Origin: Parendozoicomonas sp. Alg238-R29
Lineage (GTDB): Bacteria; Pseudomonadota; Gammaproteobacteria; Pseudomonadales; Endozoicomonadaceae
Assembly: GCF_947331445.1 (NCBI RefSeq)
Contig: NZ_CAMZOG010000008.1
Coordinates: 1 to 64,000, forward strand
DNA: 64,000 nt
Reading direction: 5' to 3'
Of this stretch, positions 34,363 to 42,960 are shown piece by piece. Each line of letters starts with the position of its first letter. The first letter of the stretch is position 1. The notes beneath the pieces were generated by a model, which made no database searches, was not told the DNA's origin, and saw only the letters and a list, made by a program, of their open reading frames with translations. Both the position numbers and the translations under genes were made by a program.

Positions 34363-35214
34363 ATGATCCAACGTATTTCTGCTTTCTGTTTTATAACAAC
34401 CGTAATGATGCTGACAGGGTGTGCCACACCTCTTGATCATACTAACCTCGTTAGTCAGATATCCCAGCAGATACACGCTCGCCCGGAAGTTATATCCACC
34501 AGCCATTTTGCTTTGCAGACGTTTCAGGTTATGCCCGGCACAAGCCAAACATTACGGGTATATATTGAAGGCGACGGTAAAGCCTGGGCACGACGTTCGC
34601 GCCCTTCCATGGACCCGACGCCAGAGAGTCGTCTGGTTCTGAATTTATTGGCATCTGACCCGGCAACCGACAAAGCCTATATAGCCCGCCCCTGCCAGTT
34701 TTTTATGAATAGTTTATGCAATATCAGTGTTTGGACTGACCTGCGATTCAGTACCGAAGCCATTGATTCTGTGAATGAGGTTTTAAGCACTCTGAAAGCT
34801 CGCGGCAATTACAAGAAGATAGAATTAATTGGATTTTCCGGAGGAGCAGCCATTGCTCTTATTGCCGCCACCAAACGCAGGGATATTACATCCATCCGAA
34901 CAGTCGCAGGCAATCTGGATCCGGCTTATATCAACAAGATGCACAATGTCTCTTTTCTGCCCAAAGCCCTCAGCCCGGTAAAGTTCACCCGTGAGCTGGA
35001 TGATATTCCCCAGTTGCACTTTTCCGGTTCCGATGACTCCATTGTTCCTCCGATTGTTTATACCGCTTATCGCACCTGGTTTGGTAAGCAGGATTGTATA
35101 GCGGGGAAAACGATTCCGGGAGCCACTCACCACAAAGGCTGGGAAGATACCTGGCAATCTTTACTGAATGAGCCACTTCCAGTTTGTGTTTCACTCCCTC
35201 CCCCTCTGAAATAA
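34363..35214 (+). CDS. Lipoprotein with alpha/beta-hydrolase fold
   Basis: 283 residues from ATG 34363; a GTG start at 34330 would add 11. Signal peptide and lipobox ITTVMMLTGC (Cys at ~20). The body has hydrolase hallmarks: nucleophile elbow IELIGFSGGAAIAL, LHFSGSDDSIVP with the acid, and PGATHHKGW with the likely catalytic His. It probably acts as a serine esterase or peptidase attached to a membrane on the periplasmic side. The substrate is unknown. The next gene starts ~60 bases downstream on the same strand and may be co-transcribed. Confidence 0.7.
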   Translation: MIQRISAFCFITTVMMLTGCATPLDHTNLVSQISQQIHARPEVISTSHFALQTFQVMPGTSQTLRVYIEGDGKAWARRSRPSMDPTPESRLVLNLLASDPATDKAYIARPCQFFMNSLCNISVWTDLRFSTEAIDSVNEVLSTLKARGNYKKIELIGFSGGAAIALIAATKRRDITSIRTVAGNLDPAYINKMHNVSFLPKALSPVKFTRELDDIPQLHFSGSDDSIVPPIVYTAYRTWFGKQDCIAGKTIPGATHHKGWEDTWQSLLNEPLPVCVSLPPPLK

Positions 35215-35276
35215 CAGGCAAGCCTGATATTCCTGAACTACCTTTTCTGGCGATATGAAAAGAGGGCAGTTTGAGA

Positions 35277-36074
35277 ATGCACTACTTGAGAATAAATGGC
35301 AGGGGAAATCTCTCAAGGTTAACGGCTTATCTTTGCTTCACTGGCACATTCATTCTCAGCATATTCAGTCACTCCGCTTGCGGGGAAGGGTTTCGGTTAT
35401 TTGACAGCAACTGGTCGCCGGTCTCAGTCAATAAAACAGAACTTGGGTGGCAACATGTGTATCTATGTCACGGATGCAAACTCACACCTTCCTTATCCAT
35501 TACTACATCACAGGGAACTATTTCCAATGAACCTTTAATATCTGAGTTCAAACGGGTTTACCGGGATGTATCCACTGAGCCTGATCTTATTCAAGGGCAT
35601 CAGCGTTTTCATAGAATTCGGGCATCTGACCCAGTAACAGAGGGAAGTCCCCAGAGAGTTACTTATTTGATAACACGCTATGTCTCGCCAGATACAGGGA
35701 AATGGCATTATGTTCAGGTGTTTATTGAAGCCTCGCTTCAGGAAGATGCTCTTGCAGCAGAGCAAAAGTGGCTTGATCTTTTAACCAACGCCTATGTTCA
35801 GTCCAACACTCTTGAGCTATACGAAGATAACCACTCAGTTCATATAGATATTGCCCAACCAAAAACATCTCTTATTAATAGCCTTGTTGAAAAACTTGGC
35901 ACCAATAAAATTATTGCGGGAGGCGCTCTGGTCTCCACTACGGCAATTGTAGTTTTTGGCGTTCGTGTCAGCCTGGGAGCGATGGGTGTTAGGGGTCCTT
36001 GCGGGGGAAATATAGCAACCTGCAAATGTACAGATGTAATGCAGGCAACACTGGGAGTTCCGCCTATCCATTAG
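35277..36074 (+). CDS. Exported protein of unknown function with C-terminal hydrophobic helix
   Basis: 265 residues from ATG 35277 (TTG 35271 is an alternative). A long signal-like hydrophobic stretch (LTAYLCFTGTFILSIFSHSACG) is followed by a ~170-residue domain with HVYLCHGCKLTPSLSITTS and VTYLITRYVSPDTGKWHYVQVFIEA, which reads as beta strands. A second hydrophobic segment lies near residues 210-235 (IIAGGALVSTTAIVVFGVRVSLGAMG), before a Cys-rich end (GPCGGNIATCKCTD). No family recognised. It is convergent with, and overlaps by 11 bases, the DUF1513 gene. Confidence 0.5.
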   Translation: MHYLRINGRGNLSRLTAYLCFTGTFILSIFSHSACGEGFRLFDSNWSPVSVNKTELGWQHVYLCHGCKLTPSLSITTSQGTISNEPLISEFKRVYRDVSTEPDLIQGHQRFHRIRASDPVTEGSPQRVTYLITRYVSPDTGKWHYVQVFIEASLQEDALAAEQKWLDLLTNAYVQSNTLELYEDNHSVHIDIAQPKTSLINSLVEKLGTNKIIAGGALVSTTAIVVFGVRVSLGAMGVRGPCGGNIATCKCTDVMQATLGVPPIH

Positions 36075-37179
36075 TGGTACTAGACGCCATATGATTATCC
36101 CAGTTGGTATCCGGATACCGAAGGCGAGACGCTTCCTTCATGTCATATCCTTCATAGGAGTAAGTAATTAATTCACCACCACCATTGCTTACTGTAACTT
36201 GATTAGAGCCGGTTAATGCAGCACCAGCCACATCCGAAACATGGAAGCTGGCAATCTGGCGGCGAGCATTCATATTCCAGAACACTACCCGATTTCCTCT
36301 GGGCGTTGTTGTGACTGCAATCTGACTGCCCGGCAGACAAACAACACTGGCAATGTACTGAGACAACCCCAGCCACTGATCATCTTCAGCCACCATGGGT
36401 TGAATAGCTTCACCCCGACGATGTAAAGCTACCAGAGGTTGGATATCTGTTTTATCCCCTTGATACTGCATCCCGATAACAGCGGTTCCATCGTCAGCAA
36501 CATCAAGATGGCGAATGCTTAACTGATGATGCCCAAAGCTTCTTTCTTCCAGCAATTCACCAGTATGTCTGTTGATATAACTGAGCTTTGGAGTCATCGA
36601 CTCTAGGTTCAGCTTTTTACGGGGTTGGTCCGGATGGGTCAGAATGCCTCCGTTTGCCACAACCAGCGTTTCACCATCGGGATGCAGGCGCAACTCATGA
36701 CAACCAATCCCGCGGGAAGAAAATTCATCAATCCGACTCCAGTCACTGACTTGGTAGCCCCCGATAACGCCTTCACCCTTTTGGTAATTGTTTTCTGTCG
36801 TATACAGAAAGTTGCCATCAGGGCTGAAAACACCATGTCCGAAAAAATGTCTGTTTGGCGCTGCTTCAAGGGTGCGGCTTAAAGACTGATCCTCCAGATC
36901 AACAATATACATTCGCCGCCCTGGCCTACGGTCATGGCATACAGCTATTCGTCCAGAAGGATGCAGGCTCAACCCATGAGCACGGCCAGGAATATTCAGA
37001 ATACGCTGCTGAACAGTTTCCGGAGAAAAGATGCGGATTGAATACTGCCCTTTTCGATCTCGAGCCACACTCAATAGTGGTGATACATTCTGGGAAAATG
37101 AACAACCAGCAAGCGAACCTGCTGCAATAGCAGCTCCGCTCATTAATAACTGGGAAAGGAATTCTCTACGCGACAACAT
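36064..37179 (-). CDS. DUF1513 beta-propeller-like protein
   Basis: 371 residues. An N-terminal export signal MLSRREFLSQLLMSGAAIAAGSLAGC has a near twin-arginine RREFL plus a Cys that could be lipidated. Six or seven repeated blades follow, for example HGLSLHPSGRIAVCHDRRPGRRMYIVD, GHGVFSPDGNFLYTTENNYQKGEG and HELRLHPDGETLVVANGG. This is the DUF1513 family, which in Pseudomonas aeruginosa and others is the last gene of an imelysin/di-haem oxidase cluster. It closes the four-gene minus-strand operon starting at 41107. Its job there, perhaps iron or haem handling in the periplasm, is not established. Confidence 0.8.
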   Translation of the reverse strand: MLSRREFLSQLLMSGAAIAAGSLAGCSFSQNVSPLLSVARDRKGQYSIRIFSPETVQQRILNIPGRAHGLSLHPSGRIAVCHDRRPGRRMYIVDLEDQSLSRTLEAAPNRHFFGHGVFSPDGNFLYTTENNYQKGEGVIGGYQVSDWSRIDEFSSRGIGCHELRLHPDGETLVVANGGILTHPDQPRKKLNLESMTPKLSYINRHTGELLEERSFGHHQLSIRHLDVADDGTAVIGMQYQGDKTDIQPLVALHRRGEAIQPMVAEDDQWLGLSQYIASVVCLPGSQIAVTTTPRGNRVVFWNMNARRQIASFHVSDVAGAALTGSNQVTVSNGGGELITYSYEGYDMKEASRLRYPDTNWDNHMASSTTNG

Positions 37180-37209
37180 ACTGCTTTAACCGATTTTTCT
37201 GACTGTTGA

Positions 37210-38331
37210 TCAGTCACCATCATTGGAATTAAAACCGAGAGGGATACCCAGTTTATCCGGCACTTGACTACCAACAAGGTTTTTCAGATTAGTGAGACTA
37301 TCAATAAGCTGAGCTATCTTTTCCCGCTTGTCGCTGTCTTTAACAGACTCTGTAAGTGTGGTGTTTTTCAGGGTTTCACTATTCACTATGCTTTCTGCAT
37401 TATGGAATGCAGTTTTTACTTCTTTTGCAATTGCTCGACCTTCGTCATCAACGCCGGAAAGTCGATCATCCAGCCCGTATTCTTCTCCAGCTAAATACAA
37501 CTGGTAAGAAGATGACAATGTTGTTCTCAAATGGTCCAGTGACGTCTGGCTTCTCCAGGACTCTGCCAAGTAAGCATTACCGCTTTGGGCATCATCCTTG
37601 CCGTAAGGCATTTTCAGCTTGCGAATAGATGTTTCCAGAGAAGCATAGAGGCTGCTCACCAGTAGTCCGCTAACCTGATATAACTCTTCAGCACCTTCAT
37701 ACCCCTGCTGAGCCATTGCTTTTAACTCTTCAGGGTAACGCTGCTCCCCTTCCTGCCAACCACGACTAAGTCGTTTAGCATTGCGTTGCATATCACCAAT
37801 AACCGCCAACAGATACTGACAACGCACAGGTTCGCCAGCTAGTGAGGACACTTCAGAATCAAACACCAGATATTCAACACCACCCAACCCACGCGCAACA
37901 ACACTGGCCTTGGCGATATTGGCATCAGTCCACTGTTTCTTACCTTTGTTCGCTATCTCCACAGCCGATTCTATTTTTTTGCGAATCAGGTTTTTACGGT
38001 CTGGCCAGAACTGGAACTTCCAGGCCATGCTGCCGAGAGTCACTGGCCCAAAGTTGATAATACTTGCTGCCTGCCAGCTTCCCATAGCCGCTTTCCAGCT
38101 CTCCTGCACTTCCACTAAACCGAAGGAAGAAGGAGATTTGCAATAACTTTCTGCGTGATCACTTAACAGGCTGAGGTTTTGTGAAAGACTGTCATACAGA
38201 GGTTTGACGACATTCGCCGTACTGATTGCCAGCTTAACCTCAGGCTCCTGCTCCGCAGGCTGGCAGCCAGCCAGCATCAGCATTGTCGTAATTGTTGCGG
38301 CAATTTTTTTGGGAAAGCTACAGCGAATCAT
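37210..38331 (-). CDS. Imelysin-family lipoprotein
   Basis: 373 residues from ATG 38331 (ATG 38349 would add six). Signal peptide and lipobox TMLMLAGCQPAE. The body is all helical with the imelysin-like features GSMAWKFQFWPDRKN and GLGGVEYLVFD, in which the family's metal-site motif GxHxxE is replaced by GLGGVE (the His is missing). In homologous clusters a second imelysin of this shape follows the di-haem oxidase gene. Imelysins are outer-membrane or periplasmic proteins linked to iron uptake. The loss of the motif His may mean a different ligand or a structural role. Confidence 0.75.
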   Translation of the reverse strand: MIRCSFPKKIAATITTMLMLAGCQPAEQEPEVKLAISTANVVKPLYDSLSQNLSLLSDHAESYCKSPSSFGLVEVQESWKAAMGSWQAASIINFGPVTLGSMAWKFQFWPDRKNLIRKKIESAVEIANKGKKQWTDANIAKASVVARGLGGVEYLVFDSEVSSLAGEPVRCQYLLAVIGDMQRNAKRLSRGWQEGEQRYPEELKAMAQQGYEGAEELYQVSGLLVSSLYASLETSIRKLKMPYGKDDAQSGNAYLAESWRSQTSLDHLRTTLSSSYQLYLAGEEYGLDDRLSGVDDEGRAIAKEVKTAFHNAESIVNSETLKNTTLTESVKDSDKREKIAQLIDSLTNLKNLVGSQVPDKLGIPLGFNSNDGD

Positions 38332-38366
38332 TATTTGTATCTTATACATTATTTTCTAAACCCAAC

Positions 38367-39773
38367 TTACAGGGATTCAAGGAACTGAATCAAAGCCTTT
38401 CTGTCATTGGGTGCCATAGCCACAACTTTCCCTCTGGAAGATTGCGCTTCACCGCCATGCCAGAGCACAGCTTCAAGCAGCGTTCGTGCTCTGCCATCGT
38501 GAAGGAAAGTGGCCTCTTTACTTACAGTCTGCGCTAAGCCTATTCCCCAGAGTGGAGGTGTGCGCCATTCCTGTCCATTAGCTAGAAATTCAGGACGATT
38601 ATCAGCCAGTTCCTTTCCCATATCGTGAAGAAGAAGATCTGTATAAGGCCAGATTTTCTGATCTGACAGTTGCCTGGTTACAGCCTGCTCAACTGTTTTA
38701 TAAGACGGTGTATGACAAGCAGTACAACCCGTTTCAGCAAACAGTTGTTTGCCCTTCAGTACTTCCGGGTTATCAACAGTACGGCGGGCAGGAACAGCCA
38801 GATGCTGGGTATAAAAGGTCACATCATCAAGAATATTATCCGACACTTCGAACTCACCGCCATCAAGAGCCTTTAAACATTTCTGTTGAGCTTCGGTGCA
38901 GTCGTCACGGAATAATGTGGAAGTAAGCCCCATATCACCAGCAAAAGCTCCGGCATTCTGTTGCCGCAAAGATGGCTGGCCTGCTTTCCAGCCAAAGCGG
39001 CCAAGTGCCTGCTTATTTATCTTCTGATCTTTTACCCAATTAGCCCGGCCAGATATTCCATCTTGATTGCTATCGTTTTCATCAACCTGGGCAAGGATGT
39101 CTTGCTCAGAAATTGCTTCGAGCAAACCAAGACCAATCATTGGAGGTGCGACACGGGGAGACATTTCCATATCTTGCGCAAACTCTCCGTAACCGGGGTT
39201 CACTATTCGGAAAACCGGCTTGCGCAATTCTGCAGTTTCACCTCCAGCAAGGGCGACTGTTTGCAACGTGTATTCAACAGTAATCTTACCTTCCGGGGTG
39301 ATTCCAGGGTTAGCAAAATCCTGCAATTGCCCGCCATAAACCGAATCTGGCAAGCCACCTTCTTTACGAATCTTCTCCCAATCCGCTTCTGTTTGTGCAG
39401 GGCGACTTAATCGAATCAATAACGAAACAGCATTGGGAGAATCTGGCATAGGCGCATGGCCACGACCATCTTTGATGTGGCAGTTCTGACAACCATTGGT
39501 ATTCATCAATGGTCCGAGACCATCTCTTGCGGTTGTCGTCGCCGGAGCAGTCACCCATGGAGCTTTGAAGAAGCTGTTGCCGACTTTGAAATCCAGCTGT
39601 TCGGAAAAGCCGAGATTGGCAGCAGGAAGCGAATAAGCATTGCGACTCTGGTCGTACACTGTTGTGCCGCCGCCAGATAAAGCTTCACCGGGCTCAGGAC
39701 CTGACGGTACAGATGTATCACTACAGCCAGCCAGTGCAACCGCACCAGCCAGCAAGATCACTTTTTTGTTCAT
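38367..39773 (-). CDS. Di-haem thiol oxidoreductase-like lipoprotein (DUF1111)
   Basis: 468 residues. Signal peptide with lipobox LLAGAVALAGC. Two c-type haem motifs: CQNCH (~97-101, in GCQNCHIKDGRGH) and CTACH (~346-350, in GCTACHTPSY). The family features PYTDLLLHDMGKELAD and WRTPPLWGIGL are present, marking it as the DUF1111 'di-haem oxidoreductase' family, which resembles bacterial cytochrome c peroxidases in its haem layout. It is the second gene of the Fur-preceded operon, eight bases after the imelysin gene, and probably works on the same iron-related substrate. Confidence 0.85.
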   Translation of the reverse strand: MNKKVILLAGAVALAGCSDTSVPSGPEPGEALSGGGTTVYDQSRNAYSLPAANLGFSEQLDFKVGNSFFKAPWVTAPATTTARDGLGPLMNTNGCQNCHIKDGRGHAPMPDSPNAVSLLIRLSRPAQTEADWEKIRKEGGLPDSVYGGQLQDFANPGITPEGKITVEYTLQTVALAGGETAELRKPVFRIVNPGYGEFAQDMEMSPRVAPPMIGLGLLEAISEQDILAQVDENDSNQDGISGRANWVKDQKINKQALGRFGWKAGQPSLRQQNAGAFAGDMGLTSTLFRDDCTEAQQKCLKALDGGEFEVSDNILDDVTFYTQHLAVPARRTVDNPEVLKGKQLFAETGCTACHTPSYKTVEQAVTRQLSDQKIWPYTDLLLHDMGKELADNRPEFLANGQEWRTPPLWGIGLAQTVSKEATFLHDGRARTLLEAVLWHGGEAQSSRGKVVAMAPNDRKALIQFLESL

Positions 39774-39781
39774 GTGTTCTT

Positions 39782-41107
39782 TTAGTTAAAGGTATGATCA
39801 GCAGTATCCGGGCTCAGGTTACCAACACCTACAGCACGTGCCAGCTCTTCAATTCCAGAAGTTTCTGCAACCAGAGCACTGATGGCGTTTTTAACGATCA
39901 TATTACCCTGTTCATTATCGGCAGCAATCATCTGGTCAAAGGCGACACCGTTATTGGCTGAGTCAACCATAGCCTGAAGTGCCTTTTCGCTGTTACCAAA
40001 CAAGGCTTCAACTTTTAAAGCGGCTTCAGCATTCTGAGCGGCCAACATATCCTTCAGGGAAGGACCAGAAATCACTTCACCGGTAGATTGAGCAAAAGAG
40101 CCCGTGAACACATTCTGAATGCCTTTGGCATTGTAGTAATGGGAGTTATGAGTGTTATCACTGAAGCAGTCGTGTTCGTCTTCTGTAGAACCTGCTTCCA
40201 GAGCAACCTTCATACGCTCACCCGCCAGTTCACCAAGGGCAAGACTACCCATACCGAACAGCATACGACGCAGAGCTTCTTTTTCTTCCAGTGCCGCGAA
40301 CTCAGCACGATAGTTATCGGCAACACCTTCTTTCCACTGATCAACCATGTAGGTCAGGTCGTTAATCAGCAAGTCTGCAGCAGTCAGCAGGTATTCCCCG
40401 CGACGCTCACAGTTACCGTTTGTGCATGCCTCACCTTTTGCATAATCAGAAGCTGCACGCTGACCAGCACCAGGGTTAGTGCCATTCAAATCCTGCCCCC
40501 ACAGCAAGAACTCAACAGCATGGTAACCAGTGGCAACATTAGCTTCGCTACCGGCCAGTTCATTCAGGCTGGCCAGCAAATCTGGAGTCAGTACATTCAG
40601 GTCAAGAGTTTCGCTACCCAGCTGCAAGGAGGAGCTAGCAATAATGTTGGCTTTGGCACCTTCGTTGCCCAACTCACTGTCGTAGCTGCTGGAATCAACA
40701 TAATCTATTAAACCTTCATCCAGCGGCCATGCATTCAACTGACCTTCCCAATCATCTACAACTGGATTACCAAAACGGAAAACTTCACTCTGCTGATAAG
40801 GAACACGGGCAGCTAACCAGGCTTCTTTGGCAGCTTCCAGGTTTTCATCAGTGGGCGTTTCAACCAGAGTTTTCAGTGCAATACGCAGTGCTTCAGCCGT
40901 TTTCAGAGAGTCGGCAAAAGTCGCGTGGGCGATATCGGCATAATGGTTAATAACAGAGGATGCAGCAACGGCAGAAGATGCCTGTGCAACGGTGGCTTCT
41001 GATGGTTGAGCTTGTTCAGTTGCAGCCTGTGTATCATCATCTTGACTACAGCCAGCAATAAAACCTGCAGCCGCAACAGCGATCAGCGTTTTGCGAAAGC
41101 CTCCCAT
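39782..41107 (-). CDS. Imelysin-family iron-regulated lipoprotein (IrpA/IcmP-like)
   Basis: 441 residues. Signal peptide and lipobox AAGFIAGC. Imelysin features: the start of the domain SVINHYADIAHATFADSLKTA, WLAARVPYQQSEVFRFGNP, the family metal motif in TGYHAVEFLLWGQD (GxHxxE) and AGERMKVALEAG. Such proteins (IrpA of cyanobacteria, IcmP/PA4370 of P. aeruginosa) are made under iron limitation at the cell surface. It is the first gene of the operon and has a Fur box ~60 bases upstream, which fits iron control. Confidence 0.85.
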   Translation of the reverse strand: MGGFRKTLIAVAAAGFIAGCSQDDDTQAATEQAQPSEATVAQASSAVAASSVINHYADIAHATFADSLKTAEALRIALKTLVETPTDENLEAAKEAWLAARVPYQQSEVFRFGNPVVDDWEGQLNAWPLDEGLIDYVDSSSYDSELGNEGAKANIIASSSLQLGSETLDLNVLTPDLLASLNELAGSEANVATGYHAVEFLLWGQDLNGTNPGAGQRAASDYAKGEACTNGNCERRGEYLLTAADLLINDLTYMVDQWKEGVADNYRAEFAALEEKEALRRMLFGMGSLALGELAGERMKVALEAGSTEDEHDCFSDNTHNSHYYNAKGIQNVFTGSFAQSTGEVISGPSLKDMLAAQNAEAALKVEALFGNSEKALQAMVDSANNGVAFDQMIAADNEQGNMIVKNAISALVAETSGIEELARAVGVGNLSPDTADHTFN

Positions 41108-41167
41108 AAATCCCCCGAATAGAATGCAATTGTTGTGTAATGTTGTATTTAGATTCGAGGATTATAA

Positions 41168-41182
41168 TGAGAATGATTTTCA
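41168..41182 (-). promoter_or_regulatory. Fur box upstream of the imelysin operon
   Basis: TGAGAATGATTTTCA matches the 7-1-7 Fur consensus TGATAATnATTATCA at 12 of 14 positions, with A+T-rich flanks that extend the dyad. It lies ~60 bases upstream of the first gene, where promoter blocking is expected. Confidence 0.75.
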
Positions 41183-41233
41183 TTACAATAAGTAGCAATC
41201 AATTGTCACACTTTTTGTAGGGTCTAAAAAGAA

Positions 41234-41258
41234 AAGGCTCTGCACACTGCAGAGCCTT
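41234..41258 (-). terminator. Rho-independent terminator after alkaline phosphatase gene
   Basis: On the minus strand AAGGCTCTGCA, loop GTG, TGCAGAGCCTT is followed by TTCTTTTT; it starts 25 bases after the phosphatase stop. Confidence 0.85.
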
Positions 41259-41282
41259 ATTGATTAGAGCAATCTCAGCTGG

Positions 41283-42815
41283 TTATCTCCACCAGCCCCA
41301 CTGCCACTTACCATGGTTTTTTCTAGCTTTGGCGTAGTTCATAACATGGTAGATATAGCTTTGCTCATGAGTCTTTCTGAACAGATGCGCACCAGGACCA
41401 TCTGCATAGATAGCCACCTCTTCACCGGAATGAGTTTCTGACCCCATAGGGATCAGTGAAGGCTGACGGAAATCCAGAGCTTGCGTGTCCATACTGCTCA
41501 GGTCTACACGGCGCGGACCATCTACCCCCATAGTGCCAGGGCCATTGGCATACCCCAGAGTTGTGTAAGGCATATCATCGGAGGCCAGAAGTGGTTGATC
41601 ATCACCATTTTTGGCCAAGCCAAGAATAGGGTTACCTCGCTTGGGGTAGCCGGACATTGTCATTACATGACCATGGTCTGCAGTTACAATGATCAGCGTA
41701 TCTTTGGATCTGGTTTTCTCCCGAGCTACTTTCACCGCATCAGACAGGGCAATAGCATCACGCAGCGCACGTTGTGCATTGCCACCATGGTGAGCGTGGT
41801 CCACCCGGCCGGCTTCCACAGTCAGGAAAAAGCCTTTCCGATTCTTTTTCAGAATATCGATGGCCTTACCAGTCATCTTTGCCAGTGAAGGCTCACCGCC
41901 CGTATCATTCAAACGGTCAGCTTCATATTCCATATGAGAACGCTCAAACAAGCCAAGAAGGTGATCTGTGGTGTATGTATTCACGTTATCCAAATCTGCT
42001 TCGTTCCATACATAGGCAGAGTTTTTGCGATCTGCCCACTCGGCTGTCAGGTCACGACCATCTTCACGCTCACCAGTTTTTCCGGCATCTTCCGGATCAT
42101 CCATTGTGTTAGGAATAAAGTTACGGCGACCACCACCCAAGGCAACTTCAATACCATCACCATAGGGGAAATCGATTAACTGACTGGCAATATCTGTACA
42201 ACCACCCGCAAGAGCTTCTTCCGGCATTTTGCTGTCCACTTCCCAACCTCTCTCTGGAGAGTGCGCGTAAGCTGCGGCTGGCGTTGCATGGGTCAGGCGA
42301 GCCGTTGAAACAACACCTGTAGACATGCCAACTTGTTCTGCCTGCTCAAGAAAACTGGTCAGCTCGTTGCCAAACATGCTGCTGCAGTCACCACGTTCAG
42401 CATTCTGGTTCACACCAATAAAACCGATTTTGGTTTTTACCCCAGTCATCATGGCAGTCATAGTGCCAGCAGAATCCGGAACCTGAGAGTTGGTGTTATA
42501 GGTTTTTGCCAGCCCGAGATAAGGCATCTTTTCAAACTCGAGCAGGTTTTCTTCACCGTTACTACCATTAAGCTGACCCGCATAAATTCGGGCCGCCGTT
42601 ACGGTAGAGATCCCCATACCATCCCCAACAAACAAGATGATGTTTTTCGCTTTTCGCAGACTGGGAATAGTTCTCAGCATATCCTGCAGGTCATCCTGAC
42701 CTTGCTGATACCAGCCATTCGGAGTGTCTTCATAGGCTCGAACAGACACAGAAGACGCGGATAAAATTGAACCGATTAGAGCACCTGTAAAGACAGGTAG
42801 AATTTTGTTTTTCAT
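41283..42815 (-). CDS. Alkaline phosphatase (PhoA family)
   Basis: 510 residues. Signal peptide ILPVFTGALIGSILSASSVSVRA. Metal and nucleophile motifs: NIILFVGDGMGISTVTAARIYAG (Asp for Zn/Mg), Ser nucleophile in VPDSAGTMTAMMTG, GRVDHAHHGGN, TADHGHVMTMSGYPKRGN, and ETHSGEEVAIYADGP. It hydrolyses phosphomonoesters in the periplasm or outside. It lies downstream, on the same strand, of the Pho-box-controlled lipoprotein gene, with a terminator between them, so it should have its own promoter. I found no clear Pho box within its own 145-base upstream region. Confidence 0.85.
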   Translation of the reverse strand: MKNKILPVFTGALIGSILSASSVSVRAYEDTPNGWYQQGQDDLQDMLRTIPSLRKAKNIILFVGDGMGISTVTAARIYAGQLNGSNGEENLLEFEKMPYLGLAKTYNTNSQVPDSAGTMTAMMTGVKTKIGFIGVNQNAERGDCSSMFGNELTSFLEQAEQVGMSTGVVSTARLTHATPAAAYAHSPERGWEVDSKMPEEALAGGCTDIASQLIDFPYGDGIEVALGGGRRNFIPNTMDDPEDAGKTGEREDGRDLTAEWADRKNSAYVWNEADLDNVNTYTTDHLLGLFERSHMEYEADRLNDTGGEPSLAKMTGKAIDILKKNRKGFFLTVEAGRVDHAHHGGNAQRALRDAIALSDAVKVAREKTRSKDTLIIVTADHGHVMTMSGYPKRGNPILGLAKNGDDQPLLASDDMPYTTLGYANGPGTMGVDGPRRVDLSSMDTQALDFRQPSLIPMGSETHSGEEVAIYADGPGAHLFRKTHEQSYIYHVMNYAKARKNHGKWQWGWWR

Positions 42816-42914
42816 AACCTTCCCTGATAACAGTCGTTTTAACCTGTTCAGATAATCGGCTACAAAAATGAACAGACTGTTTAAGGTAGATGAAAGTTTT
42901 GTGGCACTTAAAAG

Positions 42915-42945
42915 AAAAACGACAGAAGCTGTTATTCTTCTGTCG
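42915..42945 (-). terminator. Rho-independent terminator after choice-of-anchor I gene
   Basis: CGACAGAAG (42920-42928) and CTTCTGTCG (42937-42945) are a perfect 9-bp stem; the minus strand continues with TTTTT. It is 16 bases past the stop. Confidence 0.85.
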
Positions 42946-42960
42946 CTTTTTACTCAAACG

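Noticed and set aside
40088-40711. 207-codon plus-strand frame
   Set aside because: Antisense to the imelysin gene.
42816-42960. Pho-box-like motif upstream of alkaline phosphatase
   Set aside because: The best candidate (CTGTTCATTTTTGTAGCC) matches the consensus in only a few positions, far weaker than the 44733 site.
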